The translations under genes were made by a program, and so were the position numbers. Shown here in pieces: positions 45,140-54,536 of a stretch of 64,000 nucleotides of DNA. The stretch is from Oceanobacillus kimchii X50 (GTDB lineage Bacteria; Bacillota; Bacilli; Bacillales; Amphibacillaceae). The notes beneath the pieces are model-generated. The model worked only from the letters and a program-made list of their open reading frames with translations. It was not told where the DNA came from and did no database searches. How positions within the stretch are numbered: the stretch's first letter is position 1; each line of letters begins with the position of its first letter. The stretch is taken from the NCBI RefSeq assembly GCF_000340475.1, contig NZ_CM001792.1, positions 261,425-325,424 on the forward strand. The letters are read 5' to 3'.

Positions 45140-45658
45140 ATGTCTAAACATATAGGTTCTATCAATAAAGATCAACACGTTTACATTGCAGAAAAGGATG
45201 ATATGAAAGGCATTGTTCGCTTGTTGAAAGGAGTCTCTTCATGGTTACAGGAGAGTCGTTTAAAACAATGGGAGTTTCTAAATGAAGGCGGAGAAGATCC
45301 AGAAATTAAACAGGCGATTGAGGATGAGAATACGTTTGTAGTTAAAGAAGGTGACGATTTAATAGCAACCTTTACGCTATATGAAATTCAAAATCCTTGG
45401 GATAAAAATATTTGGGGGCAATCCAGCGATGATGCCTTTTACTTACATAGGCTATCCGTTGATTACTCTCGATTAGGAACAGGTCTAGGTCGTGATGTCA
45501 TTGCCTGGATGGAAACATATACAAAAACACAAGGAATGAAACGCATTCGCCTAGATTGTGTAGAAAATAACGAAAAGCTTAATTCCATTTATCAAAACCT
45601 TGGCTATGATTATAAAGGAACTAATCACGAACACTGCCGTTATGAGAAGATGTTATAA
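45140..45658 (+). CDS. GNAT family N-acetyltransferase
   Basis: A 172-residue acetyltransferase. The acetyl-CoA loop is RLGTGLGRDVI near 113-123, preceded by the strand FYLHRLSVD; a C-terminal CVENNEKLNSIYQNLGY segment follows. AGGAGG precedes the ATG. It stands alone between the ileS terminator and a bidirectional hairpin. Substrate unknown. Confidence 0.87.
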   Translation: MSKHIGSINKDQHVYIAEKDDMKGIVRLLKGVSSWLQESRLKQWEFLNEGGEDPEIKQAIEDENTFVVKEGDDLIATFTLYEIQNPWDKNIWGQSSDDAFYLHRLSVDYSRLGTGLGRDVIAWMETYTKTQGMKRIRLDCVENNEKLNSIYQNLGYDYKGTNHEHCRYEKML

Positions 45659-45663
45659 ATGAG

Positions 45664-45690
45664 ACGCATATCCCTTTGTCGGATATGCGT
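45664..45690. terminator. Bidirectional terminator between acetyltransferase and SulP gene
   Basis: ACGCATATCC pairs with GGATATGCGT (10 bp, loop of 7), with short T runs on both strands, between converging genes. Confidence 0.82.
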
Positions 45691-45699
45691 TTCTCTATG

Positions 45700-47151
45700 T
45701 TAGTGCATGGAATTATTCGAAAGCTTATCCATTGATTGAAGAAGTTGTGTACTCTCTTTGTTCATACCTCTAATTCGTACAACAATATCGTTTGCCTCAA
45801 ACTTTGTTTTAATCTTGTCTAATGCACCGACTGCAGAATCATCCCATAAATGAGATTCGCTTAGGTCGATTTCTATATTATTTACACTGTCATGAAAATC
45901 AATCTGTAATAAAAAGTCCGTAACGGATGCAAAGAATAGCGGACCTTGTACTTTATAATAACGTGTGTCATGATTTAATGTTTTAATTACGTTTACTTTT
46001 GAGATTTTCGCAGCGAAGAATATCATGCTGAGAAGGACCCCTGCAAGAACTCCGTATGCAAGATTATGAGTTAATACAACCGTACCAACAGTAACAATCA
46101 TTACTATAGCGTCAGTACGTGGAATACGGTGAATGTGTAGTACCGAATTCCAATCAAATGTACTCACTGATACCATAATCATTACTCCCGCTAGAGCTGC
46201 CATTGGAATTTGAACTACGATATCTCCTAAAATTAATATAAGGAACATTAAGAACACACCAGCAACAAATGCAGATAGTCGCCCACTTCCACCAGACTTC
46301 ACATTAATAACGGATTGTCCGATCATGGCACATCCAGCCATACCTCCAAAACAACCTGCTACAATGTTAGCAATTCCTTGCCCTCTGGTTTCTTTGTTTT
46401 TATTGCTTTCCGTATCTGTCATATCATCAATAATATTGGCTGTTAATAATGATTCCAGAATCCCAACAATTGCTAAAGCGAGGGCATACGGCAAGATAAT
46501 CATTAATGTCTCAAAGTTTAGTGGTATATTAGGTAGAGCAAACATAGGTAAAGATTGTGTTAACTCTCCCATATCGCCAACATTACGTACACCTATATTC
46601 ATTGTTAATGCAATAATTGTAACAACAATAATTGCTACTAAAGTAGATGGCACAGCTTTCGTTATTCGAGGGAAAATATAAATTATTGTTAGAGTTAAGG
46701 CTACTAAAGCATACATAATCCATGTCTCGCCTACAAAATGCTGTAATTGTGAGGTGAAGATAAGAATTGCTAAAGCATTAACAAATCCTGTCATTACAGT
46801 TCTAGGAACAAATTTCATAAAGCGTGCTAATTTAAAAATGCCAAATAAGATTTGAAGAATTCCCGTTAAAATTGTAGCTGCTAACAAATATTCAATTCCG
46901 TGATTAGCTACCAAAGTTACCATTACTAATGCCATTGCGCCAGTTGCTGCAGAAATCATTCCAGGACGTCCGCCGACGAATGAAATCATCACTGCAATAC
47001 AAAAGGATGCATAAAGTCCAACCATTGGATCTACACCTGCAATTATAGAAAAGGCAATCGCTTCAGGAATTAAAGCAAGTGCGACAACGATTCCTGCCAA
47101 TATATCTCCTTTGATGTTTCCAAACCATTGTTCCTTCCATGTTTGTTCCAT
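45700..47151 (-). CDS. SulP family anion transporter with STAS domain
   Basis: A 483-residue membrane transporter. About 12-14 helices (residues 10-380) hold the SulP signature ([20 protein letters not shown], then GLYASF). A C-terminal STAS domain (about 390-470, [18 protein letters not shown]) lies in the cytoplasm. Family members carry sulfate, bicarbonate or other anions, often with sodium. Cyanobacterial BicA is a relative. In a salt-tolerant host bicarbonate or sulfate uptake is plausible, but the substrate is not shown. No regulator is adjacent. Confidence 0.9.
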   Translation of the reverse strand: MEQTWKEQWFGNIKGDILAGIVVALALIPEAIAFSIIAGVDPMVGLYASFCIAVMISFVGGRPGMISAATGAMALVMVTLVANHGIEYLLAATILTGILQILFGIFKLARFMKFVPRTVMTGFVNALAILIFTSQLQHFVGETWIMYALVALTLTIIYIFPRITKAVPSTLVAIIVVTIIALTMNIGVRNVGDMGELTQSLPMFALPNIPLNFETLMIILPYALALAIVGILESLLTANIIDDMTDTESNKNKETRGQGIANIVAGCFGGMAGCAMIGQSVINVKSGGSGRLSAFVAGVFLMFLILILGDIVVQIPMAALAGVMIMVSVSTFDWNSVLHIHRIPRTDAIVMIVTVGTVVLTHNLAYGVLAGVLLSMIFFAAKISKVNVIKTLNHDTRYYKVQGPLFFASVTDFLLQIDFHDSVNNIEIDLSESHLWDDSAVGALDKIKTKFEANDIVVRIRGMNKESTQLLQSMDKLSNNSMH

Positions 47152-47343
47152 ATTTATACCTCTTTCAATCTATTAAAATTTATTAAACCAAAATGATAAA
47201 CACCATAACAATTTATAACAGATGACAACAATATACAAGTTATCAACCTGTTTATAATTTAATTATTAATAATTCGAAACAATTTAATAAATAATTGAAA
47301 AAGTAGTATTATAAAGATAAAATAATATTAATTTAGTATAAGG

Positions 47344-47868
47344 ATGAATGGAAGTGAGGAGAAAGTGATATTTCAGTCGAATCAAATATACATAAGAGAA
47401 GCAACGAACAATGATATAGGGTATATAACAAACGTAGAGAATAGTGAAGAGAACAAACCTCATATTCTACCTTGGACAGAGGACCAGCATCGCAAGACTA
47501 TGCAAGAGGAGGATTCCTATTATTTGATTGTTGTTGAGAAAATTACGAATCGCAATGTCGGATTTATTATTTTAAAAGGATTGACCAGTACGAATAAAAG
47601 TATAGAGCTCGTCCGTATTGCCATAGAAGAAAAAGATAAAGGCATTGGCAAAGAAGCATTGAGCTTAATTAAAGTATGGGCGTTTAATTCCTTTGAAGCG
47701 CATCGATTGTGGTTAGATGTAAAAACCGATAATAAAAAAGCAATTAATATTTACAAAACAGAAGGATTTACTTTAGAAGGAACATTACGAGAGTGTTTGA
47801 AAGTAGGAGAAACATATGAATCACTACATGTAATGTCCCTATTAAAACATGAGTTTCAAAGTAATTAG
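47344..47868 (+). CDS. GNAT acetyltransferase (RimL-like)
   Basis: A 174-residue RimL-type acetyltransferase. EKDKGIGKEALSLIKVWAF near 98-116 forms the acetyl-CoA loop; HRLWLDVKTDNKKAINIYKT and GFTLEGTLRECLKVGE are family landmarks. The start is uncertain: ATG 47344 has only a weak AAGG upstream, while an in-frame GTG at 47365 lies three bases past GAGGAG. Substrate unknown. It converges with the DHFR-like gene. Confidence 0.85.
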   Translation: MNGSEEKVIFQSNQIYIREATNNDIGYITNVENSEENKPHILPWTEDQHRKTMQEEDSYYLIVVEKITNRNVGFIILKGLTSTNKSIELVRIAIEEKDKGIGKEALSLIKVWAFNSFEAHRLWLDVKTDNKKAINIYKTEGFTLEGTLRECLKVGETYESLHVMSLLKHEFQSN

Positions 47869-47882
47869 GTCTTTCTTTTAAA

Positions 47883-48422
47883 CTATTTATATTGCAGAAG
47901 AACATTTCCTGACTTAAACCGATGCATTAAACTTAATTTTAATTCTTTTGAGTGACTGTGAGACAGTCTCTTTCCACCACCTAATATAACGGGATTAAAG
48001 ATACATTGATACTCGTCAATAATATCATTTTTGATAAGCGATAGGGCTAGATCTCCACTTCCTAATAAAACGATATTTTCGTTACTGTTCTTGTATTGCT
48101 CAATACTATTTTGATAATCTGAGCCTAACAATGTAGTGTTCTTCCAATTTGCTTCAGTCAGAGTTTTCGAAATAATAAGTTTAGGTTTTTCGTTCATAAT
48201 TTTTGCAATAGACGGGTTATCATCTAGTGCTACTTCTGTATTCCAGTAAGCTTCCATATGTTCATATGTTTTCCTACCAAATAGAATAAGATCAGCTTGT
48301 TGAAGGTTTTGAAAAGCAAAAGAATGGTACTCATCATCGACGTGATGCCAGGATAAGTCACCTGCGATTCCTTCATAATAGCCATCGATACTTAGCATAA
48401 TGTGCCACGTTAATTTTCCCAC
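47883..48422 (-). CDS. Dihydrofolate-reductase-like (RibD C-terminal) family protein
   Basis: A 179-residue DHFR-fold protein of the YwjB/YyaP group (HIMLSIDGYYEG near the start, LILFGRKTYEHM near 48-59, and PVILGGGKRLS near 150-160). These are NADPH-binding reductases of unknown substrate, related to the RibD reductase domain, and not the folate enzyme. GTG 48422 is chosen because AAGGAG stands ten bases upstream; the frame extends further without a site. Two more relatives lie at 59584-60770. Confidence 0.82.
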   Translation of the reverse strand: MGKLTWHIMLSIDGYYEGIAGDLSWHHVDDEYHSFAFQNLQQADLILFGRKTYEHMEAYWNTEVALDDNPSIAKIMNEKPKLIISKTLTEANWKNTTLLGSDYQNSIEQYKNSNENIVLLGSGDLALSLIKNDIIDEYQCIFNPVILGGGKRLSHSHSKELKLSLMHRFKSGNVLLQYK

Positions 48423-48632
48423 GATTACCACACTCCTTAGACATATTTTAATGAATTTAGATATATCAAATTTCTTTTTAATTGCTTTATTATCAAAGGG
48501 GGTACACATCGAAAGCAGGAAACTAGAGAAAGAAGAAAATACTATCAAATATGTTTACCATCGAGAATTTGCAAAGAGATACCATTTGGTTGCTAACCAG
48601 TGAAATAAAACAACAAATATAAAGGTGATAAC

Positions 48633-49373
48633 ATGAAACAAAATAAATATGATGACCCGACATTTTTCAAAGCATATGCAGAGATGGCAAGGTCGAGGGG
48701 TGGGCTTGCTGCAGCTGGAGAATGGCCAGAGTTCCAAAAGCTTCTACCTGAAATGGGAGGCAAAAGTGTTCTCGATTTAGGTTGTGGATATGGCTGGCAT
48801 TGTAGGTATGCCCGAACTCAAGGTGCAAGTACTGTCGTTGGAATAGATATTTCAGAGAAAATGCTCACGAAAGCCAATGAATTAACCAATGACGATGGAA
48901 TAAGGTATGTAAACTCTGCAATTGAAGATATGGAGTTTTCTAATCAATCCTTTGATATTATTATTAGTTCCTTAGCATTTCATTATATTCAATCTTTTGA
49001 TGAGGCTTGCACAAAGGTGTACAATCTTTTAAAGAAGAATAGTACATTTATATTTTCTGTAGAGCATCCGATCTTTACATCAAGAAACGACCAGGATTGG
49101 ATTTACATAAGCGATTCTAGTGAACCATTATATTGGGCAGTAGATAATTATCAGTATGAAGGGAAGAGAAAGACTTCTTTTTTAAATGGGGAAGTAATAA
49201 AATATCACCGAACGTTATCGACTTATATAAATCAATTAATTAAAGCCGGCTTTCGGATCAATAATGTCGTAGAGCCAGGGCCAACGGAAGAATTGATATG
49301 CCAAATTCCTGAAATGGTGCATGAAAACCGAAGACCAATGTTTTTGCTTATTGCTGCGGAAAAGCGCGAATAG
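48633..49373 (+). CDS. Class I SAM-dependent methyltransferase
   Basis: A 246-residue methyltransferase. Motif I SVLDLGCGYGWHCRYA (45-60), acidic GIDISEKM (about 69-76) and SLAFHYI mark the UbiE/BioC-like fold. KARSRGG-like ARSRGGLAAAGEWPEFQKLL near the start matches a common Bacillus subgroup of small-molecule methyltransferases. AAAGGTG precedes the ATG. It ends at a strong hairpin. Substrate unknown. Confidence 0.87.
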   Translation: MKQNKYDDPTFFKAYAEMARSRGGLAAAGEWPEFQKLLPEMGGKSVLDLGCGYGWHCRYARTQGASTVVGIDISEKMLTKANELTNDDGIRYVNSAIEDMEFSNQSFDIIISSLAFHYIQSFDEACTKVYNLLKKNSTFIFSVEHPIFTSRNDQDWIYISDSSEPLYWAVDNYQYEGKRKTSFLNGEVIKYHRTLSTYINQLIKAGFRINNVVEPGPTEELICQIPEMVHENRRPMFLLIAAEKRE

Positions 49374-49378
49374 TAAGT

Positions 49379-49411
49379 AATAAGGTGACCTAATTAAGGT
49401 TACCTTATTTA
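49379..49411 (+). terminator. Terminator after the methyltransferase
   Basis: AATAAGGTGACCT pairs with AGGTTACCTTATT (13 bp, one G-U, loop of 5). Confidence 0.85.
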
Positions 49412-49578
49412 TGCAATTGATCGGATATTTCCTTGTAACACAGAAATTTTACGCCTTTTAAACAATAAAGTAACTTGCATTTGTACTTTTGTGAATTCTT
49501 TTATGGTTCCACCCTTGCACCCATCTAACTGTTTTTAGCAATTAAGCATGAATTATATTAAACATTTTTTAGAAAAGG

Positions 49579-49627
49579 TTGTTAAATCTAAATATTTGTA
49601 TTATTATAAAATAACAACGTTGTTATT
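49579..49627 (+). promoter_or_regulatory. uxaE-uxaC promoter with palindromic operator
   Basis: TTGTTA (49579-49584) is 17 bases from TATTAT (49602-49607). A perfect 18-bp palindrome AATAACAACGTTGTTATT (49610-49627) covers the expected start site, a repressor position. Its centre (AAC-GTT) is LacI/GntR-like; the regulator is not encoded nearby. The rest of the gap from 49412 has no gene. Confidence 0.72.
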
Positions 49628-49655
49628 ATGTAGTAAAAGAAAGGGGTAGTTTTCC

Positions 49656-51137
49656 ATAGAAACTTTATTAAGTAATTTAAAATTAGGTGAAATTGGAGAG
49701 GGAACTGAGAACATAAAAATATACAAACGATCATTTACACATTATCAAGGAACATTTCTTTTGATGATAAAAGAAAGCGCTAACAAATTTTTGTTAGCAT
49801 CGGGTGAAGGACCATTATATAGTGAATTAAATGGGCAAGAAATTGGTGATGAGGGTAAAGTTTGTCCGTTGACTCACCATAATCGATTGGTGTTAAATCG
49901 CTATTTTGATTATACAGTACCAAGTGCATTTGGAAAAAACACAGCAACTATAGGGCTCGGTGACCGACTTGGAATAGCTTCCCCTGGTCACATTGAAGCA
50001 ATTAAAAATCGAGATGTAAAACCGATATTAGGTCAGCAAAGTATCCGCGAGCTAACTTTAACAAAACGTACTCTGGAAGATATGATTGATACAGCAACAT
50101 TTGCCGTATTTCAAGAAGGATATAAAGACGGGTTTGGAATAGATGCAGACCATATTAAAAAAGAGGAAGATATTAAACGTTCACTAGAATTAGGAGTAAC
50201 GATGCTGACACTAGATTGCTCAGATTATATTCAAAAAGACGTGGAGTCAGCATCTAAAAAACAAGTGCAAGATGAATTTGCGAAGCTAGATGTAAAACTT
50301 AAAAAATATTACCTTAATACCTATTCCAATCAAGTGTTTTCTCTCAAAACGAGAAAAATAGCAGTTAATGAAATTGATGTTATGCGCAATGTTTTAATAT
50401 ACGGAAAAGCGGTTGCTTACATGATACATGTATTTAACACTTATGTTCGACATTTAGATAGAGATTTTGATTTTGAAATATCGATTGATGAAACAGAGGC
50501 GATTACTTCTCCAGAAGCACATTTTTTTGTTGCAAATGAGTTGCGAAAGTCTCAAGTTGAAGTAACCAGTCTTGCTCCTAGATTTTGTGGAGAGTTTCAA
50601 AAAGGAATTGACTATATTGGTGATATAGATCAATTTGAAAAGGAACTAAGTGAACATGTAGATATTGCAAAACATTTTGGTTATAAATTAAGCATTCATT
50701 CCGGAAGCGATAAATTTTCTGTATTTCCAATTATTTCAAAGCATACAGAAAGGATTTTACACATTAAAACAGCCGGTACTTCATGGCTAGAGGCATTAAG
50801 GGTAATTGCGAATAAGAATCCATCGTTATATAGAAAGATACATGCTTATGCTGAAAAAAATGTAGAGCAGGCTTTGAAATACTATCACATTACTCCAAAT
50901 TTTGAAGCGATTACTCCTCTTGAAGACACAAAGGATTCAATGCTTTCTGAGTATCTTAATGATGATAATGCGAGACAATTACTGCATATCACGTACGGAT
51001 TGATTTTAACTGCAAATAGAAATGAGAGTTCTCTTTTTAAGGATGAAATATATTCGATGCTAAGTGAAAATGAAGATGTTTATCGTGAATATCTTATTAA
51101 ACATATAGGTAAACATGTGGAAACATTAGATCTATAA
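49656..51137 (+). CDS. uxaE: Tagaturonate epimerase UxaE, probable AUA start
   Basis: Interconverts D-tagaturonate and D-fructuronate, letting galacturonate-derived material enter the fructuronate route. Stretches such as GLGDRLGIASPGHIEAIKNR, FQEGYKDGFGIDADHIKK, DFEISIDETEAITSPEAHFF and SIHSGSDKFSVFP match the UxaE family. A start at TTG 49761 (458 residues, AAGGA ten bases upstream) loses a likely N-terminal strand. The frame is open back to ATA 49656, which has AAAGGGG nine bases upstream, and codes for plausible protein (ETLLSNLKLGEIGEG); a TAG precedes it at 49647. That gives 493 residues and an AUA start. uxaC follows 10 bases later. Confidence 0.85.
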   Translation: METLLSNLKLGEIGEGTENIKIYKRSFTHYQGTFLLMIKESANKFLLASGEGPLYSELNGQEIGDEGKVCPLTHHNRLVLNRYFDYTVPSAFGKNTATIGLGDRLGIASPGHIEAIKNRDVKPILGQQSIRELTLTKRTLEDMIDTATFAVFQEGYKDGFGIDADHIKKEEDIKRSLELGVTMLTLDCSDYIQKDVESASKKQVQDEFAKLDVKLKKYYLNTYSNQVFSLKTRKIAVNEIDVMRNVLIYGKAVAYMIHVFNTYVRHLDRDFDFEISIDETEAITSPEAHFFVANELRKSQVEVTSLAPRFCGEFQKGIDYIGDIDQFEKELSEHVDIAKHFGYKLSIHSGSDKFSVFPIISKHTERILHIKTAGTSWLEALRVIANKNPSLYRKIHAYAEKNVEQALKYYHITPNFEAITPLEDTKDSMLSEYLNDDNARQLLHITYGLILTANRNESSLFKDEIYSMLSENEDVYREYLIKHIGKHVETLDL

Positions 51138-51147
51138 AGGAGGATTT

Positions 51148-52569
51148 ATGGTGAAAAAGTTTATGGATGATAATTTCTTACTAAGCAACAATATTGCAGA
51201 AGATTTATTTCATAATTATGCTAAAAATATGCCAATCATTGACTACCATTGCCATTTAAGTCCAAAAGAAATTTATATGAATAAAAGGTATTCAAACATT
51301 ACAGAAGTTTGGCTGTATGGAGATCATTATAAATGGAGAGCGATGCGAGCAGCAGGTGTAGATGAGTCACTTATAACTGGTGATGCAAATGATTATGATA
51401 GATTTATGGCTTGGGCTGAAACAGTTCCTAAATTAATTGGTAACCCGCTTTATAATTGGACTCACCTTGAGTTACAAAGATATTTTGGTATAAATGAAAT
51501 TTTAAATAAGGAATCCGGACCATCAATTTGGAAGAAGGTAAATAAACTTTTAATCCGTGATGATTTTGGTGTTAGAGATTTAATTAATCGGTCTAATGTA
51601 CAAGTCGTTTGTACAACTGACGATCCAATTGATGACTTATCCTTTCATCAGATGTTAGTTGAAGATGACGAATTTTCGGTAAAGGTGTTACCCGGTTTTC
51701 GGCCAGATAAAGCAATAGAAATAAATCAGGATGGGTTTATTGACTATGTAGATTTGCTTGAAAAAGTTACTTCTCATTCTACAAAAACATATGATGGTTT
51801 TTTAAGAGCTCTTAGATCTAGAATAGATTATTTTCATCAAAATGGATGCAGAGTCTCTGATCATGCATTAAATACGATGATGTTTACGGAAACAACGAAA
51901 GAAAACGCCAGCAATTATTATGAAAAAGCTATTAGTGGTCAGAAAATTTCTCTTAAAGAAGAAAGTGATTTTAAAAGCTTCACACTAGTATTTTTAGGAG
52001 AACAATATGCAGAAAAAGAATGGGTAATGCAATATCATATAAATGCATTGCGTAATAATAATTCTAGAATGTACAATTATCTTGGACCAGATACTGGATA
52101 CGATGCCATGAATGACGAAGTAATTTCTAAACCATTAGTAAATCTATTAAATGAGCTTGAAAAGAAGGATAGACTTCCAAAAACGATTTTATATTCCCTT
52201 AATCCAAATGATAATCCTGTTATTGCCTCTATAATCGGAAGTTTTCAAAGTGGGAGAGTTCCAGGAAAGCTCCAATTTGGAACAGCATGGTGGTTTAATG
52301 ATACAAAATCAGGGATGATAAAACAAATGCAAACGTTAGCAGATATTGGTGTGTTCAGCCAATTTATTGGTATGCTTACCGATTCAAGAAGCTTTTTATC
52401 GTATCCTAGGCATGAATACTTTAGGCGCTTAGTTTGCTCCCTGGTTGGTGAATGGGTTTATAACGGTGAAGTTCCTTACGACCTAAAATTACTAGGAAAG
52501 ATTATTCAAGATATATCCTACTACAATGCAGCAAGATATTTTGACTTTGGGCTTATATCAGATGAATAA
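51148..52569 (+). CDS. uxaC: Uronate (glucuronate/galacturonate) isomerase
   Basis: Amidohydrolase-fold isomerase turning D-glucuronate into D-fructuronate and D-galacturonate into D-tagaturonate. 473 residues is the usual UxaC length. IIDYHCHLSPKEIY (31-44) holds the His34/His36 metal pair; FLGEQYAEKEWVMQYHINALR, GTAWWFNDTKSGM and LTDSRSFLSYPRHEYFRR are diagnostic. AAAGGAGG precedes the ATG. With UxaE it makes a two-gene module feeding both uronates into fructuronate. The later enzymes (UxuB, UxuA, KdgK, KdgA) are not in this window. Confidence 0.95.
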   Translation: MVKKFMDDNFLLSNNIAEDLFHNYAKNMPIIDYHCHLSPKEIYMNKRYSNITEVWLYGDHYKWRAMRAAGVDESLITGDANDYDRFMAWAETVPKLIGNPLYNWTHLELQRYFGINEILNKESGPSIWKKVNKLLIRDDFGVRDLINRSNVQVVCTTDDPIDDLSFHQMLVEDDEFSVKVLPGFRPDKAIEINQDGFIDYVDLLEKVTSHSTKTYDGFLRALRSRIDYFHQNGCRVSDHALNTMMFTETTKENASNYYEKAISGQKISLKEESDFKSFTLVFLGEQYAEKEWVMQYHINALRNNNSRMYNYLGPDTGYDAMNDEVISKPLVNLLNELEKKDRLPKTILYSLNPNDNPVIASIIGSFQSGRVPGKLQFGTAWWFNDTKSGMIKQMQTLADIGVFSQFIGMLTDSRSFLSYPRHEYFRRLVCSLVGEWVYNGEVPYDLKLLGKIIQDISYYNAARYFDFGLISDE

Positions 52570-52573
52570 TCAT

Positions 52574-52611
52574 AAGGTGGTTGTTTTGATACAAAACAAC
52601 CACCTTAATTT
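52574..52611 (+). terminator. uxaE-uxaC terminator
   Basis: A perfect 14-bp stem AAGGTGGTTGTTTT / AAAACAACCACCTT, loop GATAC-like, followed by AATTT. Confidence 0.85.
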
Positions 52612-52790
52612 AAATTGCTTGGGATTGTTGATGAAGTGGCTAGGTTTTTGAGAGTATGCTACTTTAAATAGATAATATATAGAATAAACAAGAGTTTATT
52701 ATAGTTGTAATTTTTCTAAATGGAAGGAAGAATCATAGAAAAAATAATATAATACTATCTTGAATTCTTATAAATATCAGAGTAAACTAT

Positions 52791-52822
52791 AAATAAGGTC
52801 ATCAGATGACCTTATTTATTTT
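52791..52822 (+). terminator. Second hairpin upstream of lctP
   Basis: AAATAAGGTC pairs with GACCTTATTT (10 bp, loop of 7), then ATTTTG. It lies 180 bases beyond the uxaC terminator and 44 before lctP. It could back up the uxaC stop, end a short transcript, or attenuate lctP. The 52612-52790 stretch has no credible gene. Confidence 0.6.
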
Positions 52823-52865
52823 GTCATCTATGAAATCGCTTCATTGGGGAGAAAGAGGGGTTTTG

Positions 52866-54455
52866 ATGTATTTACTTATAGCACTAAGTGCGATTATTGC
52901 ACCGTTTATTTTTTTAGTGTTATTACGTTTTCCGGCAACAAAAGGAATGACGTGGAGTGCGTTAATTGTAATTTTATTCGCAATTACTGTATGGGGAATG
53001 GAAGGGGAAGTTATTGTATCATCTATTTTCCAGGGGACGCATAAAACATTAACTATTTTATGGATTTTATTTGGAGCACTTGTATTGTTGAATACTCTCC
53101 GCAATACGGGAGCAGTTGATCGAATTAATCAAGGTTTTCAAAGTATTTCAGCAGACATGCGAGTTCAAGTGATTATTGTTGCTTTTTTATTTGGGGCTTT
53201 AATTGAAGGGGCAGCGGGATTTGGTACTCCTGCAATGGTAACCGGACCTTTGTTAGTAGCACTAGGTTTTAGGCCATTGGCAGCAGCTACAATTGCTTTA
53301 GTAGCGGATAGTGCTTCGGTTGCTTTTGGAGCTGTAGGAACGCCGATTGCCGTTGGATTAAGTAATGTTCCTATAGCAAATGCTACGTTCTATGATGATA
53401 TCGGTATCATGGTAACAACATTGGATCTTTTTGCTGGTACCTTTATTCCATTTGTATTGGTTATATTATTAACCATCTTCTTTGGAAAAAACAAAAGTCT
53501 CAAGCAAGCTTTACCTATGCTTCCATGGTCTCTAGTGGTTGGTCTCTCCTATACAGGTTCTGCTTTATTATATGCAGTTGTATTTGGACAAGAATTTGTT
53601 GCCATATTGGCTTCGCTAACAGCATTAGTCATCGCTACACTTACAGCAAAAAAAGGATGGATATTACCAAAAGAAACGTGGAGAGAGGCTGTGCGAGAAG
53701 GGTTTGTGGTTAAGGAAAAGAAATCAGAGATGGGTATTATAGCAGCTTGGTCACCGTATGTTGTTGTCGTTGTTTTATTACTTATGACTAGAATTATTCC
53801 TTGGCTAACCGAATTTACACAATCAGCAATAGATTTATCTTGGACGAATATTTTGGGTGTAGAAGGCGTTTCATCCAATTGGGAGTTTCTGTACTCGCCA
53901 GGTACGATATTGGCAGTGGCAGCGGTTCTATCTGTATTTTTACATAAAAAATCGTTCCGGACCTTTTTAACCGCATCTAAAGACTCACTATCAACCATGA
54001 AGACAACATCCATTTCATTAATTGCTACCTTAGCAATGGTTCATGTATTTACGAATTCGGGAATGAATCTCAATGAACTAGCAAGCATGCCACAATACAT
54101 TGCAGAATCATTAGCAAATTCATTAGGATTTATTTGGTTGCTTGTTGCGCCATTTTTAGGAGAATTAGGTTCTTTCATTACAGGAAGTGCTACGGTATCT
54201 ACACTTACATTTTCTCCGATTCAATATAGTGTAGCGAATCAAATAGGATTGGATGTAAATGCAGTGCTTGCAGCTCAGGTAATTGGAGCGGGAGCTGGCA
54301 ATATGATTTGTGTGCATAATGTTGTTGCAGCTAGTGCCGTAGTAGGGCTGAGTGGTAAAGAAGGGGATATTATACGAAAGACCTTACTTCCTGCCATTCT
54401 TTATGCATTAATTGTTGGAATCGTTGGATTTATTATTGCTCATTTCTTTTTATAG
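52866..54455 (+). CDS. lctP: L-lactate permease
   Basis: Lactate-proton symporter of the LctP/LldP family, 529 residues, about 13 helices. The signature is clear: EGAAGFGTPAMVTGPLLVAL near 115-135, AVGTPIAVGL near 158, GELGSFITGSATVSTLTF near 430 and GAGAGNMICVHNVVAAS near 477. ATG 52866 is chosen, with GAGGGG five bases upstream; the frame extends further back without a ribosome site. The lutR and lutABC genes follow, so imported lactate is oxidised by the Lut complex. Confidence 0.93.
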   Translation: MYLLIALSAIIAPFIFLVLLRFPATKGMTWSALIVILFAITVWGMEGEVIVSSIFQGTHKTLTILWILFGALVLLNTLRNTGAVDRINQGFQSISADMRVQVIIVAFLFGALIEGAAGFGTPAMVTGPLLVALGFRPLAAATIALVADSASVAFGAVGTPIAVGLSNVPIANATFYDDIGIMVTTLDLFAGTFIPFVLVILLTIFFGKNKSLKQALPMLPWSLVVGLSYTGSALLYAVVFGQEFVAILASLTALVIATLTAKKGWILPKETWREAVREGFVVKEKKSEMGIIAAWSPYVVVVVLLLMTRIIPWLTEFTQSAIDLSWTNILGVEGVSSNWEFLYSPGTILAVAAVLSVFLHKKSFRTFLTASKDSLSTMKTTSISLIATLAMVHVFTNSGMNLNELASMPQYIAESLANSLGFIWLLVAPFLGELGSFITGSATVSTLTFSPIQYSVANQIGLDVNAVLAAQVIGAGAGNMICVHNVVAASAVVGLSGKEGDIIRKTLLPAILYALIVGIVGFIIAHFFL

Positions 54456-54462
54456 ATTATCG

Positions 54463-54474
54463 TGGTCCTTACCA
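54463..54474. promoter_or_regulatory. Candidate LutR operator
   Basis: TGGTCCTTACCA is a TGGT-N4-ACCA inverted repeat of the kind bound by FadR/LldR-type GntR regulators, in the gap between lctP and lutR. The spacing is one base longer than usual. Confidence 0.45.
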
Positions 54475-54536
54475 TCAGCTTTTCAAACCGGTTCGTTTCC
54501 ATTAAAATGGTCTCAAGCGATGAGGAGTTGAAATAA

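Noticed and set aside
49656..49760. 5' frameshift in uxaE as reason for the missing start codon
   Set aside because: The frame is continuous from 49650 to the stop; only a usual start codon is missing, so no frameshift is needed.
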